In this document: positions 49,286 through 59,039 of the stretch, piece after piece | How positions within the stretch are numbered: position 1 is the stretch's first letter | How the letters are laid out: every line of letters starts with the position of its first letter | Origin: Cyanosarcina radialis HA8281-LM2 | GTDB lineage: Bacteria > Cyanobacteriota > Cyanobacteriia > Cyanobacteriales > CCAP-1448 | Direction of reading: 5' to 3' | DNA length: 64,000 nt | Assembly: GCA_019359615.1 (NCBI GenBank) | Contig: JAHHHA010000019.1 | Location: forward strand, 1-64,000 | Position numbers and translations under genes: made by a program | Notes under the pieces: generated by a model | What the model was told of the DNA's origin: nothing | The model's database searches: none | What the model saw: only the letters and a program-made list of their open reading frames with translations

Positions 49286-49361
49286 CTGCCAAGGACAAGT
49301 AGGCTCGGGTTTGAGCAACCGATGGGGTATTTACGATCTGTCTGACCCAAGGAAGTTCAAC

Positions 49362-50924
49362 ATGAAATCGCTCAAAAACCTCGTTATATTTTGCCTAGCA
49401 CTAATTTTGGCAGGGTCGATCTCGATCTCAGTGGCCACGGCGCGATCGGCGCAGACATATGACATCGTTATCAAAGGGGGGCGCGTCATCGATCCAGAAA
49501 CCCAACTCGATGGCAGACGGAATGTTGGCATCAAGGGTGACAAGATCGCCGCCATCTCTGAATCGTCCCTGGCAGTAAAGAAAGTGTTCGATGCCGCCGG
49601 GATGGTGGTGGCCCCAGGGTTTATCGATCTGCACGCCCATGGGCAACAGATTCCAGCGGCGCGGATGCAGGCATTTGATGGCGTGACGACGGGACTGGAA
49701 TTAGAATCCGGTCTGTTGCCAGTGCGCGAGTTTTACGAAACCGTCGCCAAGGAGGGCCGACCGATTAACTACGGTGCCTCCTCCTCCTGGGTGAGCGCGC
49801 GCATTGCCGTGCTGAACAACATTCGACCTGAAGCCAATCTGCTGTGGTTTCAGAAAGCATTCGCTCTAGACAATTGGCAGTATCCGGTCGCAACGCCGGA
49901 GCAATTGGCAAAAATAGTAGCACTCGTAGAACAAGGGTTGAAAGAAGGCGGCATCGGGATTGGGATCGATGCTGGCTACTCACCGGGTAATGGCTCGAAA
50001 GAGTTTTATAGTCTCGGCGCGCTGGCAGCGAAATACAACGTGCCGACCTACACCCATATCCGCAACTTCAGCAACATCGATCCGAAAAGCAGCTTCGAGG
50101 CCTACCTGGAATTGGTCGCAGTTTCCACCACGACTGGCGCGCATATGCACATCTGCCATCTCAACAGCACCAGTTCCCGCGATATCAAGGTCTTCCCAAT
50201 GCTCGAGGCGGCGCAAAAAAAGGGAGCCAACATTACGGTAGAAGCTTATCCATATGGCGGGGCATCGACAGTGGTGGGTGCAGAAATTCTTCGAGGCAAT
50301 TGGCGCGATCGCATGGGTATGCAAGCCTCGGACATCGAGTTTGAGGGTAAGCCGCTCAACGACCAGACCCTGAATGAGATGCAATCCAAAACACCGGGCG
50401 CGCCCATTGTGTTTCACTTTCTGCGCGAGGACCAGAACGCAGCCGATCGCAAACAACTCGACGAATCCGTGTTATACCCCGGTGGGATTATCGCTTCCGA
50501 TGGGATGCCGTGGGCCACGCCGGATGGCAATTCGATCGACGGTGGCATTTGGCCGCTACCCAAAGGCGCGTTCGCTCACCCTCGCAGTTCGGGCACGTTC
50601 TCTCGCTTCCTGCGGGTCTGGGTGCGCGAACGCAAGTCCCTGCCACTCATGGATGCCCTAGCAAAAACTTCGCTGATTCCGGCGCAGATCCTCGAAAAGA
50701 GTACCCCGCAGATGCGGAACAAGGGCCGCCTCCAGGTTGGTAAGGATGCCGATCTCGTAGTTTTTAATCTAAACACCATCGCCGATCGCAGCACCTACAC
50801 CCAACCAGCACAGACGGCAACAGGCATGAAATATGTCCTCGTCAACGGAGTGCCGCTCATCCAAAACGGCGAACTCAACCTCAAGGTGCTTCCTGGCAAA
50901 CCAATGAGACGAAATCCAACATAA
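49362..50924 (+). CDS. Exported D-aminoacylase-family amidohydrolase (copy 2)
   Basis: 520 residues from ATG 49362 (MKSLKNLVIFCLALILAG); an in-frame TTG at 49311 is less likely. Same family and motifs as copy 1: PGFIDLHAHGQQIPAARMQA, FDGVTTGLELESG, YTHIRNFS, ICHLNSTSSRDI and IASDGMPWATPDG. Beyond the near-identical signal region the two copies diverge strongly, so they probably differ in substrate. The C-terminus (KADLV-like VGKDADLVVFN) is complete. Confidence 0.87.
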   Translation: MKSLKNLVIFCLALILAGSISISVATARSAQTYDIVIKGGRVIDPETQLDGRRNVGIKGDKIAAISESSLAVKKVFDAAGMVVAPGFIDLHAHGQQIPAARMQAFDGVTTGLELESGLLPVREFYETVAKEGRPINYGASSSWVSARIAVLNNIRPEANLLWFQKAFALDNWQYPVATPEQLAKIVALVEQGLKEGGIGIGIDAGYSPGNGSKEFYSLGALAAKYNVPTYTHIRNFSNIDPKSSFEAYLELVAVSTTTGAHMHICHLNSTSSRDIKVFPMLEAAQKKGANITVEAYPYGGASTVVGAEILRGNWRDRMGMQASDIEFEGKPLNDQTLNEMQSKTPGAPIVFHFLREDQNAADRKQLDESVLYPGGIIASDGMPWATPDGNSIDGGIWPLPKGAFAHPRSSGTFSRFLRVWVRERKSLPLMDALAKTSLIPAQILEKSTPQMRNKGRLQVGKDADLVVFNLNTIADRSTYTQPAQTATGMKYVLVNGVPLIQNGELNLKVLPGKPMRRNPT

Positions 50925-51164
50925 GAATTTTTCTGACCTATATCAAAAAATGAACTCATACCAATTTAAAAAAAGAACTGGGCAAATGGCTTCGCCAAAC
51001 CTAGATGGAGAAGCCTATTCGCAATCCAAAATCCAAAATCCAAAATCCAAAATGGTATCACGATCGCGATCGAGAAATTGACGATCGGCCCTCTCCCTCA
51101 ATGCTCTCAATGGGAGAGGCAGTAAGAGAATCCTGTCCCTCAATCAAAAAAATCCCAAGCACAT

Positions 51165-52532
51165 ATGAAAAGTCAAACCTTTGCTAAACTTTTCAGCACC
51201 GCTGTTATCGGTTTTTTCTGCATCGATTTACTGGGCAATATTCGCGCTCAGACTGTGCCAGAGATGTCCCAAAAACCGCCTGTTCCACCCAATTCGGTGA
51301 GGTTGTCTGTCGATACGCCGCTAGAGGAGATATACGAGTATCAAGAGTTTTTTAAGGATATTAACAATCAGCCCCAGGTTCAGTTAGCATCGCCCAAAAC
51401 GGCTTACCTGTGGCAGCATATGTCGCGGATCTTGAGAACCGCCATGATTCTGCGCGATGGCCAAATTAGCGAACTCCCGGTCAAGATCGACCCGGCGGTA
51501 GGTGCGCTGAAGTTCGAGCACAAGCAGAAAGGGAAGGAGACACTCAACGAACACTTTGCCAAGTACCCCATGGATGCCGCGATCGTCATTCACAAGGGAA
51601 CGATCGTTCATGAGACTTATAAGACGATGCGCCCCTTCGATAAGCACAACTGGTTCTCCAGTGGCAAAGTTATCCCTTCAACCTTAATTGCCTTACTGGA
51701 GGAGGAGGGCAAGGTCGATGTTAAAAAACCAGTCAGCTTCTACATCACCGAACTGAAAGGTTCCAACTGGGATACAGTGTCGGTGCTGGAGGCACTGAAT
51801 ATGTCCACTGGTCTGGACTCGACCGAACATGACGAGCCGATGGATGACTCGCGCACTAACCCCGAACGGGGCTGGTTTCAGTGGGCTGTAAGCCTCGGTC
51901 TCTTTCCCGATGTGAAGCAGCGGAATCAAACCCCATTCCAGGTGCTCGGTCAGATGCAGCGGCGCAAACCAGGTAATACCGCCTTTGAATACAACTCGAT
52001 TAATACCTGGGTGCTAGAAATAATCGTCGAGCGAGTCAGCGGTAAGCCCTTGAATGAGTTTTTTGGCGATCGCATTTGGCGCAAGATCGGTGCCCAGTCT
52101 GATGCCTACGTTGCCGTAACACCGGATGGTTACCCACTGACGTTTGGGATGGTATCGTCAAACCTGCGGGATTTGGCGCGGTTTGGCCTGATCTTCTCCC
52201 CCAGTTGGAACAAGGTTTCCAAAAAGCGGATTGTCTCTAATCGGCTGCTCAACAAAATCCAGCGTGGCGGCAATCCCGCCATCTTCGCCAAAGGTCATTT
52301 CGGTCAGGAGCTTCTTGGTATCGTTTATGACAAGAAGCTGAGCAACAGCTACCAATGGGATGTCGTGTTTCAGGATGGCGACTTCTACAAAGAGGGCGTT
52401 GGCGGCCAAGGTCTCTACGTCTCACCCTCCCGCGATCTGGTCATTGCCTGGTTTTCCACTGGCAAGAATGGCGAACTGGGGGTGGCGCGAGCGATCGCCA
52501 CCTCCAGTATATTCTCCAGAGATAGAAGGTGA
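51165..52532 (+). CDS. Exported beta-lactamase-family serine hydrolase
   Basis: 455 residues with a signal peptide (STAVIGFFCIDLLGNIRAQ). Class C beta-lactamase/DD-peptidase fold: HNWFSSGKVIPSTLIALLEE holds the SxxK nucleophile (Ser-Ser-Gly-Lys), FEYNSINTWVLEIIVERVSG holds YxN, and GVGGQGLYVSPSRDLVIAWF is near the third motif. Members include 6-aminohexanoate-dimer hydrolase and various esterases. Following M20 and D-aminoacylase genes, it could act on amide or ester products, but this is inference. Last intact gene of the plus-strand hydrolase run. Confidence 0.87.
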   Translation: MKSQTFAKLFSTAVIGFFCIDLLGNIRAQTVPEMSQKPPVPPNSVRLSVDTPLEEIYEYQEFFKDINNQPQVQLASPKTAYLWQHMSRILRTAMILRDGQISELPVKIDPAVGALKFEHKQKGKETLNEHFAKYPMDAAIVIHKGTIVHETYKTMRPFDKHNWFSSGKVIPSTLIALLEEEGKVDVKKPVSFYITELKGSNWDTVSVLEALNMSTGLDSTEHDEPMDDSRTNPERGWFQWAVSLGLFPDVKQRNQTPFQVLGQMQRRKPGNTAFEYNSINTWVLEIIVERVSGKPLNEFFGDRIWRKIGAQSDAYVAVTPDGYPLTFGMVSSNLRDLARFGLIFSPSWNKVSKKRIVSNRLLNKIQRGGNPAIFAKGHFGQELLGIVYDKKLSNSYQWDVVFQDGDFYKEGVGGQGLYVSPSRDLVIAWFSTGKNGELGVARAIATSSIFSRDRR

Positions 52533-52536
52533 TGCC

Positions 52537-52830
52537 ATGTTCAAAATTACTGCGGATCGTCTTTTACCATCTTTAATCGCGATCGCTGGATTGAGTTTGT
52601 CGATCGCATCTCCGGCAATCGGTGAAGAAGCAAGCGCGTTTATCTATACAGAAACCCAACACCCCAAGAATGTTGGGTTTCACTCCGTTCAACCCAACCT
52701 ACAGCGTCATCGGCGCGATCGGCTCGATATCTCGATCGCATCCTCCTATCTGATTGGTGCGCAACACCCAGACGGCGGCCCCGTGCTGGAGAAAAACTTC
52801 GACGATCGTATCGCTGGCTTTGCGGGGTAA
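52537..52830 (+). pseudogene. Secreted-protein stub truncated by a repeat
   Basis: ATG 52537 starts a good signal peptide (MFKITADRLLPSLIAIAGLS, LSIASPAIGEEASAF). After about 37 residues the frame enters the dispersed repeat CCCAACACCCCAAGAATGTT / GGGTTTCACTCCGTTCAACC (52653-52694). It then runs antisense through the 3' end of the large gene on the other strand. The original gene body has been lost. It begins 4 bases after the beta-lactamase-family gene, so it was once part of that operon. Confidence 0.65.
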
Positions 52831-55800
52831 GAGGGTTCGCCAACTCCCTAAGCCCGTCCACAGGTTGCGAAGCGGGGCATCCTCTAAAGTGGTGCCTAAG
52901 TTGAATTGGTTGGCTTGCCAATCTGACCTCGGAGAACCTAAAGGTTGCAATTGACTCCGCAGTTGGGTTCTTAAGTTTAAAAGTTGTTGGTAACGGCGGG
53001 CTTGAATCGGGTCGTTATCTAGCCAGGTTTGCAGTTGCGGCTGAAAGGCAGCGATCGCGTCTTCTAGAGCGCCAATACTGGCAAACAATGCCTGATTGGA
53101 ATCCTGGGCGCAGTTGTTGGCAGGGCCGACGTAGGTGGCTCCAGTCCCGTCCCCAATGCGATAGCGAGCGGTCATGGCCTGAAGTTGATTCAGCATATTG
53201 TTGAGAACCGATCGCCGACCGCCTGGGAGGTCGAAATAGCCCGTAAATGGCTCGAATTTAACTAGAATGTCGCAAATCGGACGATTGCCCGACCAACCAA
53301 ACTGGCGATCGCCCATATAGCGCGACCAGTGCAGGGTTCCCGCCGTCAACCCATCGGTATTTTGGGCATAGACTTGATAATACTGAATCTCAAACCGCAG
53401 TTCGTCGCTCAGGGGTTCCCGAATTACCGTCGCTAGCCCGTAGGCAAAGTGACCGAAATACAAAGGGGTCGCAGCAGCGGGTTCTTTCTTGTTACCGCCA
53501 ATGCCCCCGTAGACGTGCAACAACAAAGCGCGATCGCCCTCTTGCCAATCGTCGATCGCCGCTTGAATCTCCTCCGATTGCGGATTGCTAACGCACAATA
53601 CTGAGGAGATCTGCCCCTTTTGCGCTTTAGCATCGGCCCAAGCTTCTTGCCGAATGTAGCGATAAGAGGAACGGTGGTTAAATACCACGCGATCGGGCTG
53701 AAGCCGTAACAGCGATCGCGGCGCTAATGACTGCACCACAAAGATGCCATCGGCATCCTTGGCCCCGTAGATATACCATCCACTTTCATTGAGAGGCGAT
53801 CGCTCCAGATCGTTCGTGGTGGAAGGATAGCTGCCATAATCTTTGGCTAGCAGCACTGGGGGCAATAGCACGCTCTCTGTCTCACCATCAAACTCACGGG
53901 AGGTGCGATCGAAATGCCGTACCTGGAAGCGATCGCTGTTAGCAACTGGGGCGATAAATCTGACTAACCCGTAATATCGTCCGGTAATCTCGACGGGTTG
54001 CTGGGCGATGCGAACAATGGGGAAATTGGCCTCAGACTCGACCTCAACCGTACCCGCTAGCATCACGATGAGATCGTCACGAGGATGAGCGCCTGCTAGA
54101 GATTCTAGGGGATCTACCTGCTGCCAATGATTCAGTCGATCGGGGTGAATGCTGCCCCCATACTGGCTGGAGTATTCCGCATCGACGCTGAAATGTACGT
54201 CTCGCGTCACGGCTCGCACCCATTGTTTCACCGTGGCATCCTCTGCCCAGCGCAATATTACTCTTTTCCCCACCAGCGACTCATAGCCGCGATCGGCGTG
54301 ATGCACTTCCAACCACACTCCGCGCACCTGACGGCGTTCCCCAGGCTGAGGGAGAATCAACCGCCCCATCCAAGGAGCGATCGGAAGATACCATTGTCGA
54401 TCGACGCTCTGAGTTAAGGGATAGTAGCTGTAGTCGTTAAAGTCTGCCTGTTTGTAATGCTCGTAGTTGCTGACCTTTTTAGGACGAGGCGGCGCAGCTA
54501 CTAAAAGTTGACCGTCCAAGATCGAGCCGATAACGGCAACGGTATGTTGCAGGTGGCTCTCGCCATTTGCCAGCAAGGCATTTGGGTCCATAATGCCGCC
54601 AGGAACTTGATGCCCCATCGGTCCCAGAGAAATCTGAGTGATTTTGCCTTTCCGCAGCGCCCGATTCCAGTAAGAGAGAGGGAAGAATCGAGTTCTTCCG
54701 GGAAATATAATCGGCCCCAGACCCGCGACTCCATCGCGATCGCCCACTAGATGGTAAAGATGCTCTAGTTTGAAAAAATTATTGTTGGCACTGAGTACGC
54801 CTCCCAAAGAAACGATCTCGATCTCACCCACCAGCACCCGTTTGAGGTATGGTGCTGCTGCCGCTGCCATTTGACCGCCCCCGCTGTAACCGATCAGGGT
54901 AATCGGCACTCCCTCTTGGGGTTGATATCCGTGTTGCACCAAGCCGTTGTAGAGTACCTGGGCGATCCCCTGATTGTAAATCGGGCCGTAACGTCGATCG
55001 GCAGACACCGCCACGATCAGAACGTTCCGCAAGTTCAGTATTATCCCCAACAGAGCCGCAGGATTTTGCCATCGCATCGCGTCGGCCAGCCGCCAAACCC
55101 ATGCCAGCGGGCGATCGCGATCGAGCGGCCGGTTGAACACCGAATACATCATCAACCCTCGGACGAACTCCACATCTTCAGGTAAAGCAGCTTGCAGTGC
55201 CTCCACGAATTCCTCGACATCGGGCGTATACTCCGACCCCGATTGGCCGACCCCATCCAAATAGACTAGATAACGAGAGATGGTGCGATCGCTCTGAGGA
55301 TTCGAGACGGGTGGAACTGCCGCCTGAGAGCGAGTATCGACTTCATCCCCGTACCAGCCAGCCCACCAACCCAACGCCTCTAAGGGAGCGAGCAATCCAG
55401 CAAACACGGTCGCGATGACTCCAATCCAACTGAGATTGAAGATCCAGCGCCCGATCCGAGGCAAGCCACCATACCAACCGAGCAAGCCCAACCGAATCGG
55501 ACGCAACAAAATGGCGACGATCGCCAAAAATAGGAGCATCCCTAGCAAGATAAACCCCAGTCGAATGGGCTGAGGAATGCGTTGCCACCAATGTTCTATT
55601 CGCACCCCCATATCCTCAGAAGGGTTCGCCGATGCCGCTATAACAGCACTCAGTCCGACTTCTGAAGGCTGAGTTGTAGCAGTAGGAACACGGGGAGTGG
55701 ATTGAGGATAATTCCACGTTGCAGGTTGAGGAGAGGGTTCAAGGGCAATCGCAGGCGAGCCTAGCCCTAAACCCGATTCCAGCATCGCCGCTAATTCCGA

Positions 55801-56388
55801 TCGATTGGCAACTAGATCTACTCCCGCCACCCATTTGGCAAACCTTTGTCCCAGTCGAGCGATCGGCTGACCGATGGTATTGGTCAGCAGTTGTTTCATC
55901 GCCCAGCCAAAAGCCACGTAGCCGAAAGCAACTTCTAAATCGCAGTTCGCCACCACACCAAAGCCCACCACCATAGCCAGTAAGTGCCAGATCGATAAGA
56001 TTCTCAATATGGGCGATCCCAGGTAAGGCAACGCCCCTAGAAAGCTAAATAGGAGCGGCGCGTAGCTCAGTCCCAGAACGGCGATTAGGGGTGGTAGGGA
56101 GAGATGTATTGATGTGGGAAACTGACAAATCAGCCAAGTGCTGAATACCAGAAACAAAAACTCGAACAAAGATAACAGCGCCGTAGTCAGCAGACTGAAG
56201 ACGAAGCGAATCGGTTTGACGCGATTGATGAATAAAACGATCCCTTGAGCGATCGCTAAAGACAGTTGCGCCAAGAATGCCACCGTCAGGGCCAGCCCTA
56301 ACCCGCCTGACCCAGTTGTAATAGTTTGGAACGCCGCGCCGTTTAAGGCAAAGACCCAACCCAGAATTTCCCAAACGCGATCGAGCAT
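52699..56388 (-). CDS. Large membrane protein with an alpha/beta-hydrolase-like centre
   Basis: 1229 residues. The N-terminal 180 residues hold about four membrane helices, with two more pairs near 275-345. The middle has YLVYLDGVGQSGSEYTPDVE, then TLIGYSGGGQMAAAAAPYLK (a GxSxG-like nucleophile elbow, about 500) and LGPMGHQVPGG, suggesting a lipase/hydrolase fold. The C-terminal 550 residues include beta-rich repeats and a helical end. I know no family name. The stop codon is supplied by the dispersed repeat at 52662-52698, so a few terminal residues may be lost. Convergent with the secreted-protein stub. Confidence 0.75.
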   Translation of the reverse strand: MLDRVWEILGWVFALNGAAFQTITTGSGGLGLALTVAFLAQLSLAIAQGIVLFINRVKPIRFVFSLLTTALLSLFEFLFLVFSTWLICQFPTSIHLSLPPLIAVLGLSYAPLLFSFLGALPYLGSPILRILSIWHLLAMVVGFGVVANCDLEVAFGYVAFGWAMKQLLTNTIGQPIARLGQRFAKWVAGVDLVANRSELAAMLESGLGLGSPAIALEPSPQPATWNYPQSTPRVPTATTQPSEVGLSAVIAASANPSEDMGVRIEHWWQRIPQPIRLGFILLGMLLFLAIVAILLRPIRLGLLGWYGGLPRIGRWIFNLSWIGVIATVFAGLLAPLEALGWWAGWYGDEVDTRSQAAVPPVSNPQSDRTISRYLVYLDGVGQSGSEYTPDVEEFVEALQAALPEDVEFVRGLMMYSVFNRPLDRDRPLAWVWRLADAMRWQNPAALLGIILNLRNVLIVAVSADRRYGPIYNQGIAQVLYNGLVQHGYQPQEGVPITLIGYSGGGQMAAAAAPYLKRVLVGEIEIVSLGGVLSANNNFFKLEHLYHLVGDRDGVAGLGPIIFPGRTRFFPLSYWNRALRKGKITQISLGPMGHQVPGGIMDPNALLANGESHLQHTVAVIGSILDGQLLVAAPPRPKKVSNYEHYKQADFNDYSYYPLTQSVDRQWYLPIAPWMGRLILPQPGERRQVRGVWLEVHHADRGYESLVGKRVILRWAEDATVKQWVRAVTRDVHFSVDAEYSSQYGGSIHPDRLNHWQQVDPLESLAGAHPRDDLIVMLAGTVEVESEANFPIVRIAQQPVEITGRYYGLVRFIAPVANSDRFQVRHFDRTSREFDGETESVLLPPVLLAKDYGSYPSTTNDLERSPLNESGWYIYGAKDADGIFVVQSLAPRSLLRLQPDRVVFNHRSSYRYIRQEAWADAKAQKGQISSVLCVSNPQSEEIQAAIDDWQEGDRALLLHVYGGIGGNKKEPAAATPLYFGHFAYGLATVIREPLSDELRFEIQYYQVYAQNTDGLTAGTLHWSRYMGDRQFGWSGNRPICDILVKFEPFTGYFDLPGGRRSVLNNMLNQLQAMTARYRIGDGTGATYVGPANNCAQDSNQALFASIGALEDAIAAFQPQLQTWLDNDPIQARRYQQLLNLRTQLRSQLQPLGSPRSDWQANQFNLGTTLEDAPLRNLWTGLGSWRTLLPRKASDTIVEVFLQHGAAVWVLRTNQIGGCDRDIEPIAPMTL

Positions 56389-56399
56389 AGTAGAGGAAG

Positions 56400-56625
56400 T
56401 CCCGCTAGACGTGGTTTGCCCTCATCCCCGGTGCCCCTTCTCCCCAGGGAGAAGGGGAGCCGGAGTCAAGCCAGTTTCCAGTTCAGTCGCCAGCAATTCT
56501 CCATGACCAATTCAGGCGGTTAGAGTCTTTCGTCCCTCTCCCGACTCCCCCCTTACCAAGGGGGGACACAGGGGGGGTAGGAGAGGGATTTAGGGTGAGG
56601 GCAAAATGTGTATACACCTTAGCCT
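56400..56625. repeat. Intergenic palindromic repeats
   Basis: GCCCCTTCTCCCCAGGGAGA palindrome (about 56430-56458), then CCCCTTACCAAGGGGGGACA and GGGGGGGTAGGAGAGGG (about 56547-56589). These belong to the same G/C-run families as at 2397 and 43861. No gene is seen between 56389 and 56646. Confidence 0.7.
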
Positions 56626-56646
56626 ACAAGGAGACTCATCTTTAGG

Positions 56647-57291
56647 CTATCTAGCTTTGAAGTTGGTGGTGCCATGGTCGATTCCAGAACCTCTAGCAGT
56701 ACAGTCAGACTGACGAATGTTCCGATCGCTAACTCGAACATCGCAGGTACCAGAGGCATTAACAGTACGATAGCCCATTTCAGAAGAACGAAACTGACTA
56801 ATCTGAAATTGAATATCCCCTTCAAAGTTGCTCCGCACGGTACCGATGTACTCTATGGATATGCGCCCATCATTGCCCACATTGCCTAAGTGGAGCGAAG
56901 CTCGCCTATTATTGCCGCTAATCACTAATTGTGCGTCGCCCCGTCCTTTGTAGCGGGAATTGTCGATCGTGCCGTTGCCTTTATAAATGCTATTGGGATT
57001 GTTGCCTCCAGAGGGAGGAGATGTATTACTTGATGACAAATGGCGAGATCTCACCCATCCTTCGCCGCCCCTGGCTCCGACGATGAATGCCCAGTTTCCT
57101 CGACGACGGATGACCTCAACGACATCGCCCTTACGCAGAACGTAAGTGACCGAGTAATTCCTTCCCGGACCGGTGCGGACATTCAGGTTGTTGCTAGTAA
57201 CGGTGAATAATTGAGCCAGAACCGGAGCCGCCGCGATCGCCAAAGCAACAGTAGCTCCTAAGACAGCCGAAGTAATATGTTTGATGTTCAT
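56647..57291 (-). CDS. Secreted SH3b-domain protein (copy 3 of 3)
   Basis: 214 residues: signal peptide (HITSAVLGATVALAIAAAPV), bacterial SH3 domain (about 28-88: TSNNLNVRTGPGRNYSVTYV, LRKGDVVEVIRRRGNWAFI, GGEGWVRSRHL), a Ser/Pro/Gly linker and a C-terminal beta domain (SIEYIGTVRSNFEGDIQFQI, SEMGYRTVNASGTCDVRVSD) with two Cys that may form a disulfide. The SH3b part suggests binding to cell-wall or envelope peptides. One of three tandem paralogues. Confidence 0.85.
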   Translation of the reverse strand: MNIKHITSAVLGATVALAIAAAPVLAQLFTVTSNNLNVRTGPGRNYSVTYVLRKGDVVEVIRRRGNWAFIVGARGGEGWVRSRHLSSSNTSPPSGGNNPNSIYKGNGTIDNSRYKGRGDAQLVISGNNRRASLHLGNVGNDGRISIEYIGTVRSNFEGDIQFQISQFRSSEMGYRTVNASGTCDVRVSDRNIRQSDCTARGSGIDHGTTNFKAR

Positions 57292-57503
57292 GAGCGATGA
57301 GGTTAAGAATTAAACTCGGTGCATGAATCCTGTAGCCCTGATATCAAATCCAGTTCTTAAAATCTTGATTCAGCCCTCACCCTGCCCTCCCCTGCGAGGA
57401 GAAGGGAGCCGAAGGCGTATGATGCTAAACCTGGCGAGTGCTAACCGGACTTAGTATGAAACCGCAATTCATAATTGCGAATTGCGAATTGTGAATTGTT
57501 AGA

Positions 57504-58139
57504 CTATCTAGCCGTGAAGTTGCTAGTGCCATGATCGATTCCAGAACCCCTGACCGTACAGTAAGACCGACGAATGTTCCCAGCACTAGCTTGAATATCG
57601 CAGGTACCAGAGGCATTAACAGTGCGATAGCCCATTTCAGAGGAACGAAACTGACTAATCTGAAGTTGAATAGTCCCTTCAAAGTTGCTCCGCACGGTAC
57701 CGATGTACTCTATGGACACGCGCCCACCACTGCTCAGGTGGAGCGAAGCTTCCTTGTCGCGTTTATTAATCACCAATATTGCCTCGCCCCGCCCTTTGTA
57801 TCGGGAATTGTCAATTGTGCCGTTGCCTTTAAAAATGTCATTGGTATTGTTGCCTCCAGAGGGAGGAGATGTATTACTTGATGTCAAAAAGCGAGATCTC
57901 ACCCATCCTTCGCCGCCCCTAGCTCCGACGATGAATGCCCATTCCCCTTGACGACGGATGACCTCAACGACATCGCCTTTACGCAGAACGTAAGTGACTG
58001 AGAAACTCCTTCCTGGACCTTCGCGGACATTCAGGTTGTTGCTAGTAACGGTGAATAATTGAGCCAGAACCGGAGCCGCCACGATCGCCAAAGCAGCAGT
58101 AGCTCCTAAGACAGCCGAAGTGATGTGTTTGATGTTCAT
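57504..58139 (-). CDS. Secreted SH3b-domain protein (copy 2 of 3)
   Basis: 211 residues, about 80% identical by eye to the copy at 56647, including the signal peptide, LNVREGPGRSFSVTYVLRKG, GGEGWVRSRFL and the C-terminal FRSSEMGYRTVNASGTCDIQ. The linker loses a few residues. The spacer to the next copy (57292-57503) carries a CCCTGCGAGGAGAAGGGAG repeat and AATTGCGAATTG units. Confidence 0.85.
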   Translation of the reverse strand: MNIKHITSAVLGATAALAIVAAPVLAQLFTVTSNNLNVREGPGRSFSVTYVLRKGDVVEVIRRQGEWAFIVGARGGEGWVRSRFLTSSNTSPPSGGNNTNDIFKGNGTIDNSRYKGRGEAILVINKRDKEASLHLSSGGRVSIEYIGTVRSNFEGTIQLQISQFRSSEMGYRTVNASGTCDIQASAGNIRRSYCTVRGSGIDHGTSNFTAR

Positions 58140-58210
58140 GTATCGATGGGGGTCAAATAAATTTGTCAGATCGTAAATGCTTTGGAAAAAAGTCGATCGC
58201 TACCTTGGAT

Positions 58211-58846
58211 TCATTTAGCCGTGAAGTTGCTAGTGCCATGATCGATTCCAGTCCCCCTGGCGGTGCAGTAAACCCGACGAATGCTGCCACCGCTAACATT
58301 GATATTACAAGTGCCGGAAGCGTTGACTGTCCGATAGCCCATCTCAGAAGATTGAAACTGCCTGACATCGAGTTCGACCGTGCCCTCAAAGTTGCTGCGC
58401 ACGACTCCGATGTATTCTATAGACACGCGATCGTCCCGACTGAGATTGATTGCAGCCCCTTTCTCGCGAGTAGTAATCACCAATTGGGCATCGCCAGGGC
58501 CTTTGTAGCGAGAATTGCTAATTGTGCCAGCAGCTTCATAAACTTGGCTGGTACTGCTACCACCACTGGGAGGAGATGTATTGCCCGAGGACAAATAGCG
58601 AGCCATCACCCATCCTTCGCCGCCCTTGGCTCCGACGATGAATGCCCAATCCCCTTGACGGCGGATGACCTCAACGACATCGCCCTTACGCAGAACGTAG
58701 GTGACATCGTTGAGGATTCCCGGCCCCTTGCGGACATTAAGGCTATTGGTAGTGACAGTCAATACTTCGGCTAGAACGGAAGTGGCTGCGATCGCCAAAG
58801 CCGTACCAACTCCTAAAACAGCAGAAGCAATGTGTTTGATGTTCAT
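58211..58846 (-). CDS. Secreted SH3b-domain protein (copy 1 of 3)
   Basis: 211 residues and the most diverged of the three (TTNSLNVRKGPGILNDVTYV, GGEGWVMARYLSSGNTSPPS, FQSSEMGYRTVNASGTCNIN). It is the first copy in transcription order, with only about 71 bases to copy 2, so the three may form one transcript. No other domain. The conserved C-terminal domain is not one I recognise. Confidence 0.85.
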   Translation of the reverse strand: MNIKHIASAVLGVGTALAIAATSVLAEVLTVTTNSLNVRKGPGILNDVTYVLRKGDVVEVIRRQGDWAFIVGAKGGEGWVMARYLSSGNTSPPSGGSSTSQVYEAAGTISNSRYKGPGDAQLVITTREKGAAINLSRDDRVSIEYIGVVRSNFEGTVELDVRQFQSSEMGYRTVNASGTCNINVSGGSIRRVYCTARGTGIDHGTSNFTAK

Positions 58847-59039
58847 TACCGATGGGGGTTAGATTAATTGGTAAGATAGTAAATACTTTTGAAAAAATTT
58901 ACTGGGTATAGTATATTCTTGTTCTTATAAACTGCTACCCTACTTTTACAGAGATTTAATTATTTAGATTGGCAGCAATTTTGCCAACAGTTAATAGCTG
59001 TCGATCGATACTCATAAGTGACATCCATTTAGTTAACTT

